Positions 28,736 through 37,840 of a stretch of DNA of 64,000 nucleotides are shown here, one piece after another. Source of the stretch: Celeribacter baekdonensis. GTDB lineage: Bacteria; Pseudomonadota; Alphaproteobacteria; Rhodobacterales; Rhodobacteraceae. The DNA lies in assembly GCF_003047105.1 (NCBI RefSeq), contig NZ_CP028475.1:1860001-1924000 (forward strand). The letters are read 5' to 3'. Made by a program: the position numbers and the translations under genes. Within the stretch, counting starts at the first letter, position 1. Every line of letters starts with the position of its first letter. Under the pieces are notes generated by a model that worked only from the letters and a program-made list of their open reading frames with translations, was not told the DNA's origin and did no database searches.

Positions 28736-29905
28736 ATGACCGACATTGCCCGCTCCAATGACGCCCGCGTTGCGGTGTCCGACACTGTGCCCATGGGCAA
28801 ACTGGCGCTCCAGCGACCGCTGCGCTTCAAACGCCTCATCATCGCCCTCGCCTTTGTTGCATTGGCGCTGGCCCCGGCCCCGCTTGGCGCGCTCACCCGC
28901 GCGCAAATGACCGATGCCTTCACCCAAGTCTCAGCATTTGTCGCCGCCACGCTCATGTTGTTTTACGGCGCGGAACGGGTGTTTCGGTTCAACATGGGCG
29001 AGACGCTCAAAGGGGCGAGATGGATGCAAGTGCCGCTGGCCTCTTTGCTGGGTGCCACCCCCGGCTGTGGCGGCGCGGTGGTGGTGATCGCGGCCTATTC
29101 CAGCGGCAATGTTGGCTTTGGTGCCGTTGTGGCAACCCTCACTGCGACCATGGGCGATGCGGCGTTTTTGTTGATCGCCACCCGCCCCGACGCGGCGCTT
29201 GTGGTTCTGCCTTTGTCTTTCGCCACGGGTATTTTGTTTGGCTGGTTTGTGGATGTGATCCATCCCAATGGGGTGGCCCGCAGCGCAGGCTCCGCCTGTG
29301 AGTTGGCCCCCAAAATTGGCCGCATCCGCCCCCGTGACATCGCCTACCTTGTGCCGCTTCTGCCCGCTCTGATCGTCGGTGGCGCACAATTGGCGCAAAT
29401 CGAACTCACCACCCTGTTTGGCATCCCGGTCACGGTGTTTGCGCTGATTGGAACAGGCATCGGATTGCTGATTTGGGTGCTCTCACCGGTTCAGGCGATG
29501 ACCCATGCAGATGACGCACCGGTGACACGCATGGCCGAAGAAACCGCGTTCATCTCTGTTTGGGTGATCGGCGCCTATTTGGCCTATGAATATGCATCGC
29601 AGTTTTTGGGGCTGGACCTTGCCGCGCTGTTTTCCTCAATCGCGCCGGTGCTGCCATTGATCGCCGTGTTGATTGGGTTCATTCCCGGTTGCGGCCCACA
29701 GGTTTTGGTCACCACCCTCTATATCAACGGGCTGATCCCCTTTGCGGCGCTTTTGGGCAATGCGATTTCCAATGATGGCGACGCTTTGTTTCCCGCCATC
29801 GCATTAGAACCACGCGCTGCCGTGCTTGCGACACTCTATACTTCAATCCCGGCCTTGATCCTCAGCTATGTCGTTTACTATGGTTTCCCAAACGTTCTGA
29901 ATTAA
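28736..29905 (+). CDS. Putative manganese transporter (10-TM heavy-metal exporter family)
   Basis: 389 residues with about ten membrane segments. Two related motifs, LLGATPGCGGAVVVIAAYSS in the first half and GFIPGCGPQVLVTTLYING in the second, indicate an internal duplication with a Pro-Gly-Cys-Gly core, typical of this exporter family (ArsP_2-like). Metal specificity is inferred from family annotation. Stands alone, with TGCAA dyads upstream. Confidence 0.8.
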   Translation: MTDIARSNDARVAVSDTVPMGKLALQRPLRFKRLIIALAFVALALAPAPLGALTRAQMTDAFTQVSAFVAATLMLFYGAERVFRFNMGETLKGARWMQVPLASLLGATPGCGGAVVVIAAYSSGNVGFGAVVATLTATMGDAAFLLIATRPDAALVVLPLSFATGILFGWFVDVIHPNGVARSAGSACELAPKIGRIRPRDIAYLVPLLPALIVGGAQLAQIELTTLFGIPVTVFALIGTGIGLLIWVLSPVQAMTHADDAPVTRMAEETAFISVWVIGAYLAYEYASQFLGLDLAALFSSIAPVLPLIAVLIGFIPGCGPQVLVTTLYINGLIPFAALLGNAISNDGDALFPAIALEPRAAVLATLYTSIPALILSYVVYYGFPNVLN

Positions 29906-29956
29906 GTTGCGAAACTAAACTCATCGGTTTAGATGCGACGTGAGGAGAGTGAAGCC

Positions 29957-30331
29957 ATGTCTGACCAACGTCTCACGTTTAAGGAAATGTGCGCGCAGTT
30001 CGATGTGACGCCGCGCACCTTGCGATATTACGAATATATCGAATTGCTGGCCCCCGAAAAGGAAGGCCGGTCACGGTTTTACACCCCGCGCGAACTGGCG
30101 CGAATGAAGCTGATCCTGCGGGGACGGCGCTATGGCTTCTCTCTTGAAGAGATTCGTCAATGGCTGTCGATCTACGAAGAAAAAGGCACCGATGCGCAAT
30201 CTGCGGCCTTTATCGAATTGGCCGATCGCCAACTTCAAGCCCTCACAGAACAGCGCCAAGATCTTGATAAGGCGATTGATGAGCTCAAGAAACTGCGTGA
30301 AGCCACTCTGGCGGGCGGCAAACCCGCCTGA
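29957..30331 (+). CDS. MerR family transcriptional regulator
   Basis: 124 residues from the ATG at 29957 after GAGGAG. The MerR helix-turn-helix is seen in FKEMCAQFDVTPRTLRYYEY and the wing in EKEGRSRFYTPRELARMKLI, then a dimerisation coiled coil (IELADRQLQALTEQRQDLDK). No cysteine sensor is visible. Paralogue of the next gene. Both resemble the LiuR-type MerR branch that controls acyl-CoA catabolism. Confidence 0.87.
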   Translation: MSDQRLTFKEMCAQFDVTPRTLRYYEYIELLAPEKEGRSRFYTPRELARMKLILRGRRYGFSLEEIRQWLSIYEEKGTDAQSAAFIELADRQLQALTEQRQDLDKAIDELKKLREATLAGGKPA

Positions 30332-30834
30332 GGGCCAAGCATATCCGCAGAGCCAAAAGGATCAAAAGCCGCGGCGAGTGTTGCGCCGCTGCTGTGGTTT
30401 GACCGTCCCCTCCTTGTCATGAATGCCTATGTCGCTGTGCGCGCACCTTGTGACACAAGCGCAGCGTTTACGACGTAACGTCTTTGACGAGCCAAAATGC
30501 CTATTGCGGTTTGATTGCACTCTAAACGACGCCCCCTCAACGTCGCACGCAGCAGAATCCATATAAAAACCAAAGCGCTTTTACCGCTATTTTACATGAC
30601 ATTTTCTTGCTCTTCAGATCAATTTCCCAAACCGTTTGCAATCAATCTGCCTAATGAATATCTTTTGACTGAGACGCTCCGACGCGCAAAACTGCCTGAT
30701 CGGAAGTGACGCCACGTTTCGATTAAAGAGATGGGCAAGAAGCGAATAGGATGGGGCGAAGGCAGAGCTTGCGCGTCCCACAGTCAGAGCGTGGATCACA
30801 TCCACCCCTGACGGGAAACGGAGTAAACCGCCCG
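30332..30834. other. 503-base intergenic region between two MerR genes
   Basis: No credible gene. It is more AT-rich than its surroundings from about 30,480 to 30,720. A short perfect dyad TTACG-A-CGTAA lies at 30468-30478, similar in style to MerR/LiuR operators, and is the best candidate site for control of the downstream beta-oxidation operon. Confidence 0.5.
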
Positions 30835-31233
30835 ATGACGAAAGAGGTAATGACCATCCGCGAAATGTGTGAGGCGTTCGATGTAACGCCGCGCACTTTG
30901 CGCTTCTATGAGGCCAAAGAACTGATCTTTCCGATCCGCGAGGGACAGAAACGCCTGTTCACCAAACGCGATCGGGCTCGTTTGAAACTGATCATGCGGG
31001 GTAAAAAATTTGGCTTCTCTTTGGAGGAGATCCGGCAATTGCTTGATCTGTTCTCAGAGAAAGACGCAGGGGCAGCGCAGCTACGCGAAACGTTAAAATC
31101 GTATCGCGTTAAGCTCGCGGGGATGGAGGAGCAAAAGCAACTGCTTCTCAGTGTCATGGCCGATTTGGAACATGAGATTGAGTTCGCCGAGACCGAACTT
31201 GAAAAACAGATACGCGAGGCCAAATCAAGCTGA
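30835..31233 (+). CDS. MerR family transcriptional regulator of the beta-oxidation operon
   Basis: 132 residues from the ATG at 30835. Helix-turn-helix IREMCEAFDVTPRTLRFYEA and wing REGQKRLFTKRDRARLKLIM, then a long C-terminal coiled coil (AGMEEQKQLLLSVMADLEHE). It ends 30 bases before the acyl-CoA dehydrogenase gene on the same strand, so it probably regulates or is co-transcribed with that operon. About half identical to the MerR paralogue upstream in the DNA-binding part. Confidence 0.88.
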   Translation: MTKEVMTIREMCEAFDVTPRTLRFYEAKELIFPIREGQKRLFTKRDRARLKLIMRGKKFGFSLEEIRQLLDLFSEKDAGAAQLRETLKSYRVKLAGMEEQKQLLLSVMADLEHEIEFAETELEKQIREAKSS

Positions 31234-31263
31234 CCTCGCGAGACACGCAAAGGGAGAGCAGCC

Positions 31264-33036
31264 ATGCCGAGCTACACGGCGCCGACAAAAGACATTCAAT
31301 ATGTTCTGCACGATGTGTTGAACATCTCGAACTCCGAGGTGCCCGGCTACGCCGACCTTGATCGCGAGTTTACCGAAGCCATTTTGGACGCCGCAGGCCA
31401 ATTGGCCTCCGAAGTGATTGCGCCGCTAAACACTGTGGGCGACACCGAGGGCTGTACCTTTGAGAACGGGGTGATCACCACGCCGACCGGCTTCAAAGCG
31501 GCCTTTGAGCAAGTCAAAGAAGGCGGCTGGCCGGGACTTGATCTGCCCGAAGACTACGGCGGCCAAGGTCTGCCCTATTTGATCAGCACCGCTGTCGGCG
31601 AATTGTTTTCAGGCGCGAACCAAGCCTTTACCATGTATCAGGGCCTGACCCATGGCGCGGCATCGGCGATTTTGGTGCATGGCACCGAGGATCAAAAAGC
31701 CACCTATTTGCCGAAGATGACCTCCTGCGAGTGGACCGGGACGATGAACCTGACGGAGCCACATTGTGGCACCGATCTGGGTCTGATGCGCACCAAAGCC
31801 GAGCCGCAGGACGACGGCTCCTACAAAATCACCGGCCAAAAGATTTTCATCTCGGCCGGTGATCACGACATGTCCGACAACGTCATCCACCTTGTGCTGG
31901 GCAAGATCGTTGGCGGGCCTGAAGGGATCAAAGGCGTATCTCTGTTCATCGTGCCGAAGTTTTTGGTCAACGAAGATGGCTCCCTCGGCGCACGCAATGG
32001 TGTGTCTGTTGGGTCCATCGAAGAAAAAATGGGCATCCACGGCAACTCGACCTGTGTGATGAACTATGACGAGGCGACTGGGTATCTTTTGGGCGATATG
32101 CACAAAGGCATGCGCGCGATGTTCACCATGATGAACGAGGCCCGTTTGGGCGTCGGCATGCAGGGTCTGGCCCAAGCCGAAGCCGCCTATCAAAACGCCG
32201 TGATCTACGCCAAAGACCGCCTTCAGGGGCGGGCTGTGACAGGGGCCGAAAACCCCGATGGTCCGGCCGATCCGCTGATCGTGCATCCTGATATTCGCCG
32301 CAACCTGATGGATCAAAAGAGCTTCATCGAGGGCGCGCGGGCCTTTATGCTTTGGGGCGCGCAACTGATTGATGCGGGTCACAAAGGCGGTGACGCCGCC
32401 GCTGAAGGTCTGGTCTCCCTGATGACGCCCGTGCTCAAGGGTTTCCTCACCGACAAGGGCTATGAGGCGACCGTGAACGCGCAACAGGTCTATGGCGGTC
32501 ATGGCTATATCGAAGAATGGGGCATGTCCCAATTCACCCGCGATGCCCGGATTGCGATGATCTATGAAGGCGCGAATGGCGTTCAGGCGCTTGATCTTGT
32601 CGGTCGCAAATTGGCGCAGGACGGTGGCAAACATGTCATGGCCTTCTTTGATATGGTCAAAACCTTCTGTAAGGAAAACGGCGACGGTGATATGGCGGAA
32701 TTTGTTGATCCGCTGAAAGCCGCCTCAAAAGATCTTCAGGGCGCGGGCATGTATTTCATGCAAAACGGCATGAAAAACCCGAACGCGGCGCTGTCTGGCT
32801 CTTATGACTTCATGCATCTGTTTGGCTATGTCTGCCTTGGTCTGATGTGGGGCCGGATGGCGAAAACATCACTCACCGCGCTGGCCAATGGCACCGATGA
32901 TCCCGAATTCCACAAGAACAAGCTGATCACCGCGCGCTATTACATGGCCCGGTCTCTGCCGATGACGGGCACGCTGTTGAAACGCATCGAATCCGGTGCC
33001 GATCCGGTGATGGCGCTGGCCGCCGAAGCGTTCTAA
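31264..33036 (+). CDS. Acyl-CoA dehydrogenase (long form, FadE/DmdC-like)
   Basis: 590-residue flavoprotein, the long form with an extra C-terminal domain. FAD and substrate segments [20 protein letters not shown] and [20 protein letters not shown] are clear. The catalytic Glu is expected in [20 protein letters not shown]. Length and sequence fit both general fatty acyl-CoA dehydrogenases and DmdC (methylmercaptopropionyl-CoA dehydrogenase of DMSP breakdown). The FadA and FadB partners downstream favour beta-oxidation. A terminator hairpin follows. Confidence 0.9.
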   Translation: MPSYTAPTKDIQYVLHDVLNISNSEVPGYADLDREFTEAILDAAGQLASEVIAPLNTVGDTEGCTFENGVITTPTGFKAAFEQVKEGGWPGLDLPEDYGGQGLPYLISTAVGELFSGANQAFTMYQGLTHGAASAILVHGTEDQKATYLPKMTSCEWTGTMNLTEPHCGTDLGLMRTKAEPQDDGSYKITGQKIFISAGDHDMSDNVIHLVLGKIVGGPEGIKGVSLFIVPKFLVNEDGSLGARNGVSVGSIEEKMGIHGNSTCVMNYDEATGYLLGDMHKGMRAMFTMMNEARLGVGMQGLAQAEAAYQNAVIYAKDRLQGRAVTGAENPDGPADPLIVHPDIRRNLMDQKSFIEGARAFMLWGAQLIDAGHKGGDAAAEGLVSLMTPVLKGFLTDKGYEATVNAQQVYGGHGYIEEWGMSQFTRDARIAMIYEGANGVQALDLVGRKLAQDGGKHVMAFFDMVKTFCKENGDGDMAEFVDPLKAASKDLQGAGMYFMQNGMKNPNAALSGSYDFMHLFGYVCLGLMWGRMAKTSLTALANGTDDPEFHKNKLITARYYMARSLPMTGTLLKRIESGADPVMALAAEAF

Positions 33037-33057
33037 ACTCGGGTCACCTTGATCTAT

Positions 33058-33094
33058 GGCCCCCTGCCCGGATGACGGGCGGGGGGTCTTTTTG
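33058..33094 (+). terminator. Rho-independent terminator after the acyl-CoA dehydrogenase gene
   Basis: GC-rich stem (GGCCCCCTGCCCG with CGGGCGGGGGGTC) around GATGA, followed by TTTTTG. It may attenuate transcription into the downstream GST-fadA-fadB genes. Confidence 0.75.
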
Positions 33095-33132
33095 TTTGTC
33101 TGCCCAAATGGGCCAAATGACGGAGCGTAACC

Positions 33133-33345
33133 ATGCCCAAGCGCTTTAGAATGACGCGGCGTTTTCCTGTTTCTATGACCGAAGATGGCTATCGTCGTCT
33201 CAAACGGTTCGCGAGGGAGGCTGGGCTGGACGAGGGAGAGGCTTTGTCTTTCCTGTTCGAAAATTTCTCCTCCGTCATAAACGAAGACAACCTTGAACAC
33301 CGGTTGCGGTTGTTCAATTCAGATTTGGAGAAGAGGAAAAAATGA
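33133..33345 (+). CDS. Small basic protein, possibly ribbon-helix-helix
   Basis: 70 residues, rich in Arg/Lys: RRFPVSMTEDGYRRLKRFAR, then EALSFLFENFSSVIN. The strand-helix-helix layout resembles ribbon-helix-helix proteins but I cannot confirm it. Its stop overlaps the start of the next ORF by four bases (ATGA). It sits inside the beta-oxidation operon. Confidence 0.6.
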   Translation: MPKRFRMTRRFPVSMTEDGYRRLKRFAREAGLDEGEALSFLFENFSSVINEDNLEHRLRLFNSDLEKRKK

Positions 33346-33503
33346 CCCACGCCGCGCGCCTTGTCAAAGCTTGCGTTTTGACGCCCCTGCTGCGCGGTGA
33401 GTATTTTTCCTGCAATGAAGCCGATCTGCGGCGCGGCTTTGCAATGCGCGCGCCCTGCCCCCATGTTTGGATCAACGTGACACCACAAGGATCGAACAAA
33501 TGA
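33342..33503 (+). CDS. 53-residue ORF translationally coupled on both sides
   Basis: ATG at 33342 overlaps the preceding stop (ATGA), and its own stop at 33501-33503 overlaps the GST start at 33500 (ATGA). The protein (begins MTHAARLVKACVLTPLLRGE) has three cysteines and no recognisable domain. Both overlaps and the lack of any spare bases make a real coupled gene plausible. Alternatively it is only a spacer that carries ribosomes to the GST start. Confidence 0.5.
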   Translation: MTHAARLVKACVLTPLLRGEYFSCNEADLRRGFAMRAPCPHVWINVTPQGSNK

Positions 33504-34141
33504 CGGCGCAGCTCTATTGTTTTGGTGAAAGCGGGCATTCCTACAAAGTGGCCTTGACCCTGACCTTGGCAGAGCTGCCTTGGGAGCCGGTCTATGTTGA
33601 CTTTTTCAACGGCGAATCGCGCGGCGAGGCGTTTCGCGCGCTCAATCCGATGGGCGAATGTCCGGTCTACGTCGATGGAGATTTGGTCCTGACCCAATCG
33701 GGCGTGATCCTTAGAGAGTTGGTCAAAAGGACCGGGAAATTTGGCGGCGCGAATGAGGCCGAGCAGCGCGAAGTGTTGCGCTGGGTGCTCTGGGACAACC
33801 ACAAAATGTCATCCCAAGTCGGCATGACCCGATTTTTGATGAACTTTGTGCCCGAGGACAAACGGCCACACGAGGTCATCACCTTTATGCAAGCCCGGCT
33901 GAAATCTGTCTATGTCACCCTGAACGGCGCTTTGGCAGATCGCAATTGGGTTGCGGGCACGACAGGCCCGACCATCGCGGATTTTTCCTGCTGTTCTTAC
34001 CTGTTTTACCCCGAACCCTTTGGGTTTGTGCGGGCCGATTGGCCCAATATTGACGCTTGGCTGGGACGGATCGAAACGCTTCCCGGCTGGAAACACCCTT
34101 ATGATATGATGCCCGGCTCCCCTATGGACCGGGCCCAGTGA
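33500..34141 (+). CDS. Glutathione S-transferase family protein
   Basis: 213 residues with an N-terminal thioredoxin-fold domain (LYCFGESGHSYKVALTLTLA, then NPMGECPVYVDGDLVLTQSG with the glutathione-binding cis-Pro and Gln-Ser) and an all-helical C-terminal domain (GTTGPTIADFSCCSYLF). The start at 33500 overlaps the previous stop. Sits 19 bases before fadA, suggesting a role in the acyl-CoA operon, function unknown. Confidence 0.88.
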   Translation: MTAQLYCFGESGHSYKVALTLTLAELPWEPVYVDFFNGESRGEAFRALNPMGECPVYVDGDLVLTQSGVILRELVKRTGKFGGANEAEQREVLRWVLWDNHKMSSQVGMTRFLMNFVPEDKRPHEVITFMQARLKSVYVTLNGALADRNWVAGTTGPTIADFSCCSYLFYPEPFGFVRADWPNIDAWLGRIETLPGWKHPYDMMPGSPMDRAQ

Positions 34142-34160
34142 CGACGAGTGGAGGATCTGA

Positions 34161-35372
34161 ATGACTGACGCATATATTTATGACGCCGTGCGAAGCCCGC
34201 GCGGCAAGGGGCGCAAGGACGGGTCCCTGCACGAGGTGACATCCGTGCGCCTGTCCGCGCAAATCCTGAACGCTGTGAAAGAGCGCAACGGGTTGGACGG
34301 TCATGCCGTCGAGGATGTGATCTGGGGGAACGTGACGCAGGTCGGCGAACAGGGTGGCTGTTTGGCACGGACCGCCGTTTTGGCCTCCGATCTGGATCAA
34401 TCCATTCCGGGTCTGGCGATCAACCGCTTTTGCGCCTCTGGCATGGAGGCGGTGAACATCGCCGCCAACCAGATCAAAGGCGGCGCGGGCATGGGGTACA
34501 TTGCCGGTGGCGTTGAAATGATGGGCCGGGTTGCGATGGGGTCGGATGGCGCAGCAATCGCCGTCGATCCGTCCTTGGCGATGAAAACCTATTTCGTCCC
34601 ACAAGGTATTTCGGCGGACATCATCGCCACCGAATATGGCTTTACCCGCGCACAGGCCGACACGCTGGCCGTGTTGTCGCAAGACCGCGCCGAGGCGGCG
34701 TGGAAAGACAACCGTTTCGCCAAATCCATTGTCCCGATCAAAGACATCAATGGCCTGACCATCCTTGATCACGACGAATATATGCGCCCCGGCACCACGG
34801 TGGAAGCGCTTGGCAATCTCAAAGCCTCGTTCAAAGACATGGGCGAAGTGATGCCCGGTTTTGATAAAATCGCGATGATGAAATACCCACATCTTGAGGC
34901 GATCAACCACATCCACCATGCGGGCAACTCCTCGGGTATTGTCGATGGCTCCGCCGCTGTTCTGATCGGCAATAAAGAGTTTGGTGAGAAATGGGGCCTC
35001 AAACCTCGCGCCCGCATCCGTGCGACAGCGAAAATCGGCACCGATCCGACGATCATGTTGACCGGCCCCGTGCCCGTGACCGAGAAAATTCTGCGCGACA
35101 GTGGCATGTCGATCTCAGATATCGACCTGTTTGAGGTCAACGAAGCCTTCGCCGCCGTGGTGATGCGCTTTATGCAGGCGTTCAACGTTGATGAAAGCAA
35201 AGTCAACGTCAACGGCGGGTCCATTGCCATGGGTCACCCACTGGGCGCGACAGGTGCGATCATCATCGGGACGATGTTGGACGAATTGGAGCGCACCGGC
35301 AAAGGCACAGGCCTTGCGACGCTCTGCATCGCCTCCGGCATGGGCGCCGCCACCATCATTGAACGCATGTAA
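34161..35372 (+). CDS. fadA: Acetyl-CoA C-acyltransferase (3-ketoacyl-CoA thiolase)
   Basis: Thiolytic last step of beta-oxidation. 403 residues, thiolase fold. Nucleophilic Cys in INRFCASGMEAVN, the active-site His in NGGSIAMGHPLGATGA and the second Cys in LCIASGMGAATIIERM. VFEVNEAFAAVV-type segment is also present as FEVNEAFAAVVMRF. Fifteen bases upstream of fadB. Confidence 0.95.
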   Translation: MTDAYIYDAVRSPRGKGRKDGSLHEVTSVRLSAQILNAVKERNGLDGHAVEDVIWGNVTQVGEQGGCLARTAVLASDLDQSIPGLAINRFCASGMEAVNIAANQIKGGAGMGYIAGGVEMMGRVAMGSDGAAIAVDPSLAMKTYFVPQGISADIIATEYGFTRAQADTLAVLSQDRAEAAWKDNRFAKSIVPIKDINGLTILDHDEYMRPGTTVEALGNLKASFKDMGEVMPGFDKIAMMKYPHLEAINHIHHAGNSSGIVDGSAAVLIGNKEFGEKWGLKPRARIRATAKIGTDPTIMLTGPVPVTEKILRDSGMSISDIDLFEVNEAFAAVVMRFMQAFNVDESKVNVNGGSIAMGHPLGATGAIIIGTMLDELERTGKGTGLATLCIASGMGAATIIERM

Positions 35373-35386
35373 GGGGAGGACGACAC

Positions 35387-37594
35387 ATGACCGATTTTCA
35401 TTATTCCGTAGACGCCGACGGCGTGGCCGTCATCACTTGGGACATCGCCAACAAAAGCATGAATGTGCTGTCCATTGAGGGCATCGCTGAGCTGAACGAC
35501 TGTGTCGATCAGGCGCTGGCGGACGAAGCCGTCAAAGGCATCGTGATCACCTCCGGCAAGGCGGATTTCGCCGGTGGCATGGATTTGAACATCATCGCCA
35601 AAATGCGCGATGATGCCGGTGCCGAGCCTGCAAAAGGTCTGTTTGAAGGCATCATGTCGATGCATGCCATCCTGCGCAAAATCGAACGCGCGGGGATGGA
35701 CCCGAAAACCAACAAAGGCGGCAAACCGATTGCCTCCGCCCTGCCCGGCACGGCGCTTGGCATTGGCTTGGAATTGCCTTTGGCAACGCACCGCATCTTT
35801 GTGGCCAACAATCCAAAGGCCAAAATCGGCCTGCCAGAAATCAAGGTCGGCATCTTCCCCGGCATGGGCGGCACCACACGCGTGTCGCGGCTTTTGGGCG
35901 CGATGGCGGCGGCACCTATCCTGTTGGAAGGTCGGATGTTGGACCCGATCAAAGCCAAATCCACAGGCCTCGTGCATGAGGTGGTTGAGCCGTCCGAGGT
36001 GCTGGCCAAAGCCAAAGAGTGGGTTTTGAACGCAAAAGACGCGGACATCCTGAAACCATGGGATGCGAAGGGTTGGAAAATGCCCGGCGGCGCGCCCTAT
36101 CACCCTGCGGGTTTCATGACCTTTGTCGGCGCATCTGCGATGGTCAATGGCAACACGATGGGCGTCTACCCGGCGGCCAAAGCGTTGCTCTCGGCGGTCT
36201 ATGAAGGCGCGATGGTGCCCTTTGACACGGCGATCAAAATCGAGGCGCGGTGGTTCACCAACGTGTTGATGAACCCATCGTCCTCCAACATGATCCGATC
36301 GCTGTTCATCAACAAAGAGGCCTTGGAAAAAGGCGCAAACCGCCCGGATGTGGCCGATCAAAAAGTCAAGAAACTCGGCGTTTTGGGCGCGGGCATGATG
36401 GGTGCGGGGATTGCCTATGTCTCCGCCAATGCGGGCATTGAGGTCGTGTTGATCGACCAAAAACAGGAGGCCGCCGACAAGGGAAAAGCGCTGTCCGAAA
36501 GCATCCTCGACAAAGGCATCGCCCGTAAAAAAGTGACGCCGGAAAAGAAAGAGGCCGTGTTGGCCAACATCACCGCCACCACCGATCTGGACGCGCTCAA
36601 GGGCTGTGATTTGATCGTCGAAGCGGTGTTTGAGGACATCGGCGTCAAGGCGGAAATGACCAAAAAGGTCGAAGCCATTGTTGGCCCGGACTGTGTTTTT
36701 GCCTCCAACACCTCGACCCTGCCGATCACCGAGCTGGCCAAGGCCTCTGTGCGCCCGGATCAGTTCATTGGCATCCACTTCTTTAGCCCGGTCGACAAAA
36801 TGCTTTTGGTCGAAATCATCAAGGGCAAAGAGACCGGCGATGTGGCCGTGGCCAAGGCGCTCGATTTCGTGCGACAAATCCGCAAAACCCCGATCGTCGT
36901 TAATGACGCGCGCTTTTTCTACGCCAACCGTTGTATCATCCCTTACATCAACGAGGGGGTGCGGATGGCCTCCGAAGGCGTAGACTTGCCGCTGATCGAG
37001 AATGCCGCGAAACTTCTGGGGTTCCCGCTTGGGCCGCTTCAGTTGATCGACGAAACCTCCATCGACCTCGGCGTCAAAATCGCCAAAGCCACCAAAGCCG
37101 CCATGGGGGACGATTACCCGGACGAGGCGGTGGACGAGGTTGTGTTTTGGATGTTCGATCAGGGCCGTTTGGGCAAAAAATCCAACGCGGGCTTTTATGA
37201 CTACGACGAAAAAGGCAAACGCGGCATGCTTTGGGACGGGTTCACCGCCGAATACCCGGTGGCGGATGTCCAGCCCGAACTCGACGAAGTCCAACACCGC
37301 CTGATGATGGCACAGGTTCTTGAGGCCGTGCGCGCGCTCGAAGACGGCGTGCTGACCGACATCCGCGAAGGCGATGTCGGCGCGATCTTGGGCTGGGGCT
37401 TTGCGCCATGGTCCGGTGGTCCGTTTGCATGGCTCGACATCATCGGCGCGGCGAAAGCCGTTGAAATCTGTGACAACCTCACAGCCACCCATGGCCCGCG
37501 CTTTGAAACCCCGGCCCTGTTGCGCGAGATGGCCGAAAAAGGTCAGTCTTTCTACGGCCGCTTCGGCGCTGGTGTGGACAGCAAAGCCGCCTAA
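35387..37594 (+). CDS. fadB: Fatty acid oxidation multifunctional protein (enoyl-CoA hydratase / 3-hydroxyacyl-CoA dehydrogenase)
   Basis: 735 residues. The N-terminal crotonase domain has GTALGIGLELPLATHR and IGLPEIKVGIFPGMGGTTR with both expected glutamates. The central NAD-binding domain starts KKLGVLGAGMMGAGIAYVSA, with the dehydrogenase His in FIGIHFFSPVDKMLLVEII. Two C-terminal helical domains follow. It hydrates enoyl-CoA and oxidises the hydroxyacyl product for the adjacent FadA. A terminator ends the operon. Confidence 0.95.
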   Translation: MTDFHYSVDADGVAVITWDIANKSMNVLSIEGIAELNDCVDQALADEAVKGIVITSGKADFAGGMDLNIIAKMRDDAGAEPAKGLFEGIMSMHAILRKIERAGMDPKTNKGGKPIASALPGTALGIGLELPLATHRIFVANNPKAKIGLPEIKVGIFPGMGGTTRVSRLLGAMAAAPILLEGRMLDPIKAKSTGLVHEVVEPSEVLAKAKEWVLNAKDADILKPWDAKGWKMPGGAPYHPAGFMTFVGASAMVNGNTMGVYPAAKALLSAVYEGAMVPFDTAIKIEARWFTNVLMNPSSSNMIRSLFINKEALEKGANRPDVADQKVKKLGVLGAGMMGAGIAYVSANAGIEVVLIDQKQEAADKGKALSESILDKGIARKKVTPEKKEAVLANITATTDLDALKGCDLIVEAVFEDIGVKAEMTKKVEAIVGPDCVFASNTSTLPITELAKASVRPDQFIGIHFFSPVDKMLLVEIIKGKETGDVAVAKALDFVRQIRKTPIVVNDARFFYANRCIIPYINEGVRMASEGVDLPLIENAAKLLGFPLGPLQLIDETSIDLGVKIAKATKAAMGDDYPDEAVDEVVFWMFDQGRLGKKSNAGFYDYDEKGKRGMLWDGFTAEYPVADVQPELDEVQHRLMMAQVLEAVRALEDGVLTDIREGDVGAILGWGFAPWSGGPFAWLDIIGAAKAVEICDNLTATHGPRFETPALLREMAEKGQSFYGRFGAGVDSKAA

Positions 37595-37629
37595 GCAAAG
37601 ACCACCGACATCACGCTTTAATCACTCTT

Positions 37630-37657
37630 GGCCCTTCCCTGCCGGGGAGGGCCTTTT
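37630..37657 (+). terminator. Rho-independent terminator of the beta-oxidation operon
   Basis: GGCCCTTCCC pairs with GGGGAGGGCC, followed by TTTT, 36 bases after the fadB stop. Confidence 0.85.
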
Positions 37658-37710
37658 GTGTGCTGTCACTCCGTGACGCATCGCTGGATCAGATCCCGCG
37701 CCTCAATACG

Positions 37711-37746
37711 AAAAGCCCATGCGGTTTCCCTCGCACGGGCTTTTTC
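37711..37746. terminator. Second, probably bidirectional terminator hairpin
   Basis: AAAGCCCATGCG pairs with CGCACGGGCTTT (one G-U) around an 8-base loop with T runs, between convergent fadB and the Hint-domain gene. It likely serves the Hint gene on the minus strand or as backup for fadB. Confidence 0.7.
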
Positions 37747-37840
37747 ACGGCAGCACCTCAGATTAAAGCGTTCCGTCATAACATTGATACGTCTGGTAGC
37801 GTCATGCCTTTCTCCTGTCTCAGGTGAAAGGCGTGATGCT

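Noticed and set aside
31264..33036. DmdC as the confident identity of the long acyl-CoA dehydrogenase
   Set aside because: Sequence fits, but the adjacent fadA/fadB and absence of dmdB or dmdD make general beta-oxidation equally likely.
35234..37492. A 752-codon open frame on the minus strand opposite fadB
   Set aside because: High GC creates long antisense frames. It has no domain and has the His/Gly/Asp/Arg-rich composition of a shadow, whereas fadB is clearly coding.
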